Shown in pieces: positions 62,363-64,000 of a stretch of 64,000 nucleotides of DNA. Each line of letters starts with the position of its first letter. Within the stretch, counting starts at the first letter, position 1. The notes under the pieces were generated by a model. That model searched no databases, had not been told where the DNA came from, and was given only the letters and a program-made list of their open reading frames with translations. The position numbers and the translations under genes were made by a program. Source of the stretch: Olsenella uli DSM 7084 (GTDB taxonomy: Bacteria > Actinomycetota > Coriobacteriia > Coriobacteriales > Atopobiaceae); assembly GCF_000143845.1 (NCBI RefSeq), contig NC_014363.1:667186-731185 (forward strand), given 5' to 3'.

Positions 62363-63013
62363 ATGGCGAGAACGAGACGGAATCCAGAGAGTCGGCGCAG
62401 CGAGCTGATCGACGCCGCGACCAAACTGTTCTTCTCGCGGGGCTACACGGCGACCTCGATCAGAGACATCCTCGACGCCGTGGACGACAGAACCGCATCT
62501 CCCAGCGTGTTCTATTACTACTTCGAGTCAAAAGAGGCAATCTACCAGGCGGTCCTGCAGAGGTACACCGATCGCTACCTACAGGGCATCTCGGCGGCCG
62601 CCGCAGAGCACGCAGATGATCCCGATGGGTTGATGGCCTGCATAGCATGCTTGTTCATGGGCACGCTCGCCGCCGACGGACACGGGGACGAGGCGGTGGC
62701 CTCCCCTGGGAACCTGCTGTTCTCGCTGAGGTTGAAGGCCGACCTGACGCGGCGCTTCATCGAGGTGTGGGAGCTGTTCATACGGGCGAAGGGCTGGTGC
62801 GGGACGGATGACGAGGACGTCCATCAGGCGGCCGTCTTCATCGCCGGCGGCATCGGCGAGATGGTCTTCGACTTCGGCTACGTCCGGGGAAAGGAAGGCG
62901 GGGACCCTGCCGCCCTTATGGACCGCATGGTGGACTTCTGCGGTGGCGTTCTCGGCGTCGGCGATGCCGACAGGGAAAGGTACAGGAGGATCGCCCATGG
63001 TCAGCTTGACTGA
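62363..63013 (+). CDS. TetR family transcriptional regulator
   Basis: A 216-residue repressor. The helix-turn-helix covers about residues 10-58: SELIDAATKLFFSRGYTATSIRDI, then SPSVFYYYFESKEAIYQAV, with YYYFESKE the usual recognition-helix end. The C-terminal ligand-binding half is not recognisable by family. It overlaps the SRPBCC gene by 17 bases, and a perfect palindrome lies just upstream, so it likely represses its own operon together with the SRPBCC and methyltransferase genes. Confidence 0.9.
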   Translation: MARTRRNPESRRSELIDAATKLFFSRGYTATSIRDILDAVDDRTASPSVFYYYFESKEAIYQAVLQRYTDRYLQGISAAAAEHADDPDGLMACIACLFMGTLAADGHGDEAVASPGNLLFSLRLKADLTRRFIEVWELFIRAKGWCGTDDEDVHQAAVFIAGGIGEMVFDFGYVRGKEGGDPAALMDRMVDFCGGVLGVGDADRERYRRIAHGQLD

Positions 63014-63518
63014 AAACGTCGATCTGGACGTCCCGTTCGAGAGGCTGTGCGAATGGGCGGACAACTTCGAAGAGGAGTTCGTCAGGTGGAGCCCATACCA
63101 CCTGGAGTGCGAGCTCTACGACGGGGACGTTGACGTAGGAAGCAGGGTCAGGTTCCGCGAGATCGTGATGGGCCTCGACTACGACGTCACGGGGTCCATC
63201 GTGGAGAGCCTGCGCAGCCCCGACCGCTTCAGGTTCGTGTTCCAGAGCGACAAGGGGACGGCCTCCATCACCTTCGAGGGGACACGGACGCAGGGTGGCT
63301 GTCGCTTCTCCCATACCGAATCCTTCGGCATGACGGTGCCGGTCATCGGGGCGATCGTGAACTTCCTCGTCTTCAAGGTCTTCTTTCGGAAGAAAGCGGA
63401 TTGGCGGCTGATCAGGGACGACATGGTCCTGGACAACAGATACCTCAAGGAGATCCTCGAAGAGGGAAGGTATCCGGAGCGCATGCCCGTGGAGGAGCTA
63501 AAGAGAGGTGCGAGATGA
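62997..63518 (+). CDS. SRPBCC (START/polyketide-cyclase-like) family protein
   Basis: A 173-residue protein beginning VSLTENVDLDVPFERLCEWA with GSRVRFREIVMGLDYDVTGSI and RFRFVFQSDKGTASITFEGT, the alternating strand pattern of the SRPBCC lipid/ligand-binding fold. A hydrophobic stretch (VPVIGAIVNFLVFKVFFRKK) near residue 118-137 may contact a membrane. ATG at 62997 follows AGGAGG by seven bases. Sandwiched between a TetR repressor and an LCM-type methyltransferase, it may bind or modify a hydrophobic compound. Function unknown. Confidence 0.7.
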   Translation: MVSLTENVDLDVPFERLCEWADNFEEEFVRWSPYHLECELYDGDVDVGSRVRFREIVMGLDYDVTGSIVESLRSPDRFRFVFQSDKGTASITFEGTRTQGGCRFSHTESFGMTVPVIGAIVNFLVFKVFFRKKADWRLIRDDMVLDNRYLKEILEEGRYPERMPVEELKRGAR

Positions 63519-64000
63519 GTGACTTGCACGGCAACCACCGACCCGAGTGCGGCAATCGTCTGTCCGACCAGACTGCTGGGCAGCATGCCGGCCTACAGGG
63601 GGTGGCCGACACGACGTACATCCCGATGGTGGCCAGGATGTACGCCTCAGAGCGCTTCCCAGAGTTCTTCTATGACGGGACGGCCGTAGGGCTTCGGGAT
63701 AAGATTCCGTCTGGAATCCTCGAACGGATCGGGGAGAGCTCCTCGGAATATACGATGATCGCCTCGGTCGCACGCTATCACGTGCTTGACGGCGTGGTGC
63801 GCACGTTCGTGTCGGAACATCCCGAGGGCTGCTGCGTCGTCAACCTCGGTGCCGGCCTGGAGACGATGCCCCATAGGCTCGACATGCCCGAAGTCACGTT
63901 CTACGAGGTGGACCTGCCGGAGACGATCGAACTCCGCAGGGCTCTCATCGACCCGCTTCCGAACGAGGTGCTTGTCGGAGGCGACATGTTCGAGTTCGGC
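63515..64000 (+). CDS. LCM-family SAM-dependent methyltransferase (partial, runs off window)
   Basis: The first 162 codons are visible. RYHVLDGVVRTF and CCVVNLGAGLETMPHRLD match leucine carboxyl methyltransferase family proteins, which include polyketide O-methyltransferases; the aspartate in YEVDLPETIELRR would bind SAM. ATG at 63515 overlaps the SRPBCC stop (ATGA), so it belongs to the same operon. The 3' end lies beyond the window, so length and substrate cannot be judged. Confidence 0.75.
   Translation, partial: MSDLHGNHRPECGNRLSDQTAGQHAGLQGVADTTYIPMVARMYASERFPEFFYDGTAVGLRDKIPSGILERIGESSSEYTMIASVARYHVLDGVVRTFVSEHPEGCCVVNLGAGLETMPHRLDMPEVTFYEVDLPETIELRRALIDPLPNEVLVGGDMFEFG

Overview
The window is a high-GC actinobacterial chromosome segment. 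Its gene content suggests a Coriobacteriia/Atopobiaceae-type organism (Olsenella or a relative): anaerobic sugar and Amadori-product metabolism, a mannose-family PTS, MurT/GatD lipid II amidation, an Asp23/AmaP envelope-stress cluster, and a complete phosphocholine-decoration kit of the pneumococcal type. The genus is inferred from gene families, not from a marker gene. No rRNA, tRNA, CRISPR array or complete insertion sequence was recognised.

Layout. 1-4535: a polysaccharide locus with a GT2 glycosyltransferase, a DUF2304 protein and the dTDP-L-rhamnose pathway (rfbA, rfbB, fused rfbC-rfbD). 5009-10567: phosphocholine metabolism (winged helix-LicC-LicA fusion, LicB transporter), followed by a secreted amidase/glucosaminidase with about 15 choline-binding repeats. 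10711-15830: tyrS, a U32 peptidase-family protein, a NifU-domain protein and lgt. 16066-17660: licD and tagD, completing phosphocholine and CDP-glycerol supply for a teichoic-acid-like polymer. 17776-19324: a small acidic protein and an anchored SGNH hydrolase. 19325-21974: repeat-rich gaps around yebC and a membrane J-domain protein. 22101-28452: AmaP, DUF2273, Asp23, MurT, GatD, a ribokinase-like kinase and an acyltransferase. 28498-35130: a GntR/UTRA regulator, YfcC-type carrier, amidohydrolase, FrlB-like and FrlD-like proteins, read as a fructosamine catabolic module. 35326-38910: a heterodimeric ABC exporter. 39469-40341: two divergent, apparently 5'-truncated genes. 40366-44942 (minus): a two-component system with a LanFEG-like ABC transporter. 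45143-47517: an OpuC-type choline/betaine importer. 47534-50705: rhodanese, gene fragments, a HAD phosphatase and an Fe-type alcohol dehydrogenase. 51239-53586: a LytTR/DUF3021 pair, CutC and a small membrane protein. 53877-58412 (minus): a mannose-family PTS next to a tyrosine phosphatase fused to a histidine-less EIIA domain. 58664-62182: a DapB-like dehydrogenase and the AmmeMemoRadiSam pair. 62363-64000: a TetR regulator with a perfect operator, an SRPBCC protein and the start of an LCM-type methyltransferase that runs off the window.

How the genes fit together. Choline import (OpuC, LicB), activation (LicA, LicC), transfer (LicD), the teichoic precursor enzyme TagD and a choline-binding autolysin form one surface-decoration system spread over about 40 kb. 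Rhamnose synthesis, Lgt, MurT/GatD and Asp23/AmaP are further envelope functions.

The strongest unexplained signals are two. The first is a family of 65-nt hairpin elements (25-nt arms, usually 15-nt loops) in three intergenic clusters, with about 17-nt spacing and compensatory base changes. The second is the tyrosine phosphatase fused to a PTS EIIA domain that has lost both active-site histidines, encoded beside a PTS operon.
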